From Ramlibacter sp. (lineage in GTDB: Bacteria; Pseudomonadota; Gammaproteobacteria; Burkholderiales; Burkholderiaceae_C): DNA of 9,560 nt. Where the stretch lies: positions 1-9,560 of the forward strand of contig JAMPXR010000064.1 in assembly GCA_023701085.1 (NCBI GenBank), written 5' to 3'. Each line of letters opens with the position of its first letter. The first letter of the stretch is position 1. The position numbers were made by a program, and so were the translations under genes. Below the pieces are notes generated by a model that ran no database searches, was not told where the DNA came from, and saw only the letters and a list, made by a program, of their open reading frames with translations. Shown piece after piece: positions 8,634 to 9,560 of this stretch.

Positions 8634-9547
8634 ACGCACCGTCCGCCCCGACCGCCGCCCAGGCGCAGGCCGCTCCGGCCGTGGGCGCGAGTTCTCGCGT
8701 GCGCACCCCCTGGACCGAGTTCTGGCGCAAGTTCCGCCAGCAGCACGTGGCGCGGGTGGCGCTGGCCTTCGTGGTGCTGCTGGTCGCGGTCGCGATCCTG
8801 GCGCCCTGGATCGCCCCGTACGACGCCGAGAACTTCTTCGACTACGACCGCATCAACCAGGGGCCGTCCTGGGTGCACTGGATGGGCGTGGACCCGCTGG
8901 GCCGCGACATCTTCAGCCGCATCCTGTCCGGCGCCCGGCTGTCGCTGGCCGCCGGCTTCTTCTCGGTGGCGCTGGGCGGCATCGTCGGCGCCGGCCTGGG
9001 CCTGCTGGCCGGCTACTACGGCGGCTGGTGGGACCGCATCGTGATGCGCATCTCCGACGTGCTGTTCGCCTTTCCCGGCATCCTGCTGGCCCTGGGCGTG
9101 GTCGCCATCCTGGGCAGCAGCATGGTCAACGTGGTGGTGGCGGTGTCGGTGTTCAGCGTGCCGGCCTTCGCGCGGCTGGTGCGCGCCAACACCCTGGCGG
9201 TCAAGCAGATGACCTATGTCGAGGCGGCGCGCAGCATAGGCGCGTCGGACTGGACGCTGGTCATGCGCCACATCCTGCCCGGCAGCATCTCGGCCATCGT
9301 CGTGTACTTCACGATGCGCCTGGGCACCTCGATCATCACCGCGGCCAGCCTGTCCTTCCTGGGCATGGGCGCGCAGCCGCCGACCCCGGAATGGGGCGCG
9401 ATGCTCAACGAGGCGCGCGCCGACATGGTGAACGCGCCGCACGTCGCGCTGTTCCCCAGCCTGGCGATCTTCTTCACCGTGCTGGCCTTCAACCTGCTGG
9501 GCGACGGCCTGCGCGACGCGCTCGATCCGAAAATCGAGAGGACATGA
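8630..9547 (+). CDS. gsiD: Glutathione/peptide ABC transporter permease GsiD
   Basis: This is the second inner-membrane permease of the importer, 305 residues (E. coli GsiD 303). A cytoplasmic Ala/Pro-rich N-terminus of about 40 residues contains [16 protein letters not shown], the OppC-type N-terminal segment. The first membrane span follows at 42-63. [20 protein letters not shown] (84-103) is the hallmark DppC/OppC periplasmic motif. Later spans lie at about 105-127, 143-162, 165-183, 216-240 and 274-292. The EAA loop is at 195-223 ([20 protein letters not shown] and onward, conserved Gly204). The end [18 protein letters not shown] matches the family. The start overlaps the gsiC stop by four bases; no separate ribosome-binding site is needed. 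Its own stop overlaps the next ATG in the same ATGA form. Confidence 0.94.
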   Translation: MNAPSAPTAAQAQAAPAVGASSRVRTPWTEFWRKFRQQHVARVALAFVVLLVAVAILAPWIAPYDAENFFDYDRINQGPSWVHWMGVDPLGRDIFSRILSGARLSLAAGFFSVALGGIVGAGLGLLAGYYGGWWDRIVMRISDVLFAFPGILLALGVVAILGSSMVNVVVAVSVFSVPAFARLVRANTLAVKQMTYVEAARSIGASDWTLVMRHILPGSISAIVVYFTMRLGTSIITAASLSFLGMGAQPPTPEWGAMLNEARADMVNAPHVALFPSLAIFFTVLAFNLLGDGLRDALDPKIERT

Positions 9548-9560
9548 CCCACCCCCGAAC
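9544..9560 (+). CDS. Start of the next operon gene (truncated by window end)
   Basis: ATG at 9544-9546 overlaps the gsiD stop (ATGA) and is preceded by GAGAGGA; the visible codons give MTHPR. The overlap repeats the arrangement at the regulator/iaaA and gsiC/gsiD junctions, so a seventh co-translated gene is likely. Five residues do not allow identification. A peptidase would fit the theme, but that is only a guess from context. Confidence 0.5.

Overview
The window is GC-rich DNA with strong GC-ending codon bias, tightly packed genes and RecJ and Gsi protein sequences that read like those of Burkholderiales (Betaproteobacteria, possibly Comamonadaceae). That placement rests on recognising the protein families, not on a search. 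No mobile element, tRNA, rRNA or CRISPR array is visible. It looks like a chromosomal housekeeping and transport region.

Left part (1-2050). The 3' end of recJ runs in from the left edge on the plus strand and stops at 1068. Seven bases later a tandem array of four 42-bp units begins (1075-1239), each unit containing an 8-bp-stem inverted repeat. The array fills the gap between recJ and a convergent minus-strand gene for an unrecognised 106-residue protein, and that gene's stop codon lies inside the fourth unit. A second minus-strand gene (1700-2050) encodes a small, probably single-pass membrane protein of unknown function.

Centre and right (2051-9560). An AT-rich divergent intergenic region precedes a plus-strand run of six complete genes: a MurR/RpiR-family regulator, isoaspartyl peptidase/L-asparaginase (iaaA), and a complete gsiABCD-type peptide/glutathione ABC importer (fused two-domain ATPase, periplasmic binding protein, two permeases). 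The order iaaA-gsiA-gsiB-gsiC-gsiD matches the Escherichia coli glutathione-import operon. Here the regulator is joined to it by an ATGA stop/start overlap. Gaps inside the run are -4, 11, 27, 25 and -4 bp, so it is very likely one transcript. A further gene begins at 9544 with another ATGA overlap and leaves the window after five codons.

Inferred working model: GsiB binds glutathione or a related short peptide in the periplasm, GsiC/GsiD carry it across the inner membrane driven by GsiA, and IaaA cleaves isoaspartyl (or related) peptide bonds in the cytoplasm. The RpiR-type protein probably controls the operon, and itself, in response to a ligand bound by its SIS domain. No clearly new system is evident. 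The most unusual items are the repeat array with the stop codon inside it, and the built-in RpiR regulator on an iaaA-gsi operon.
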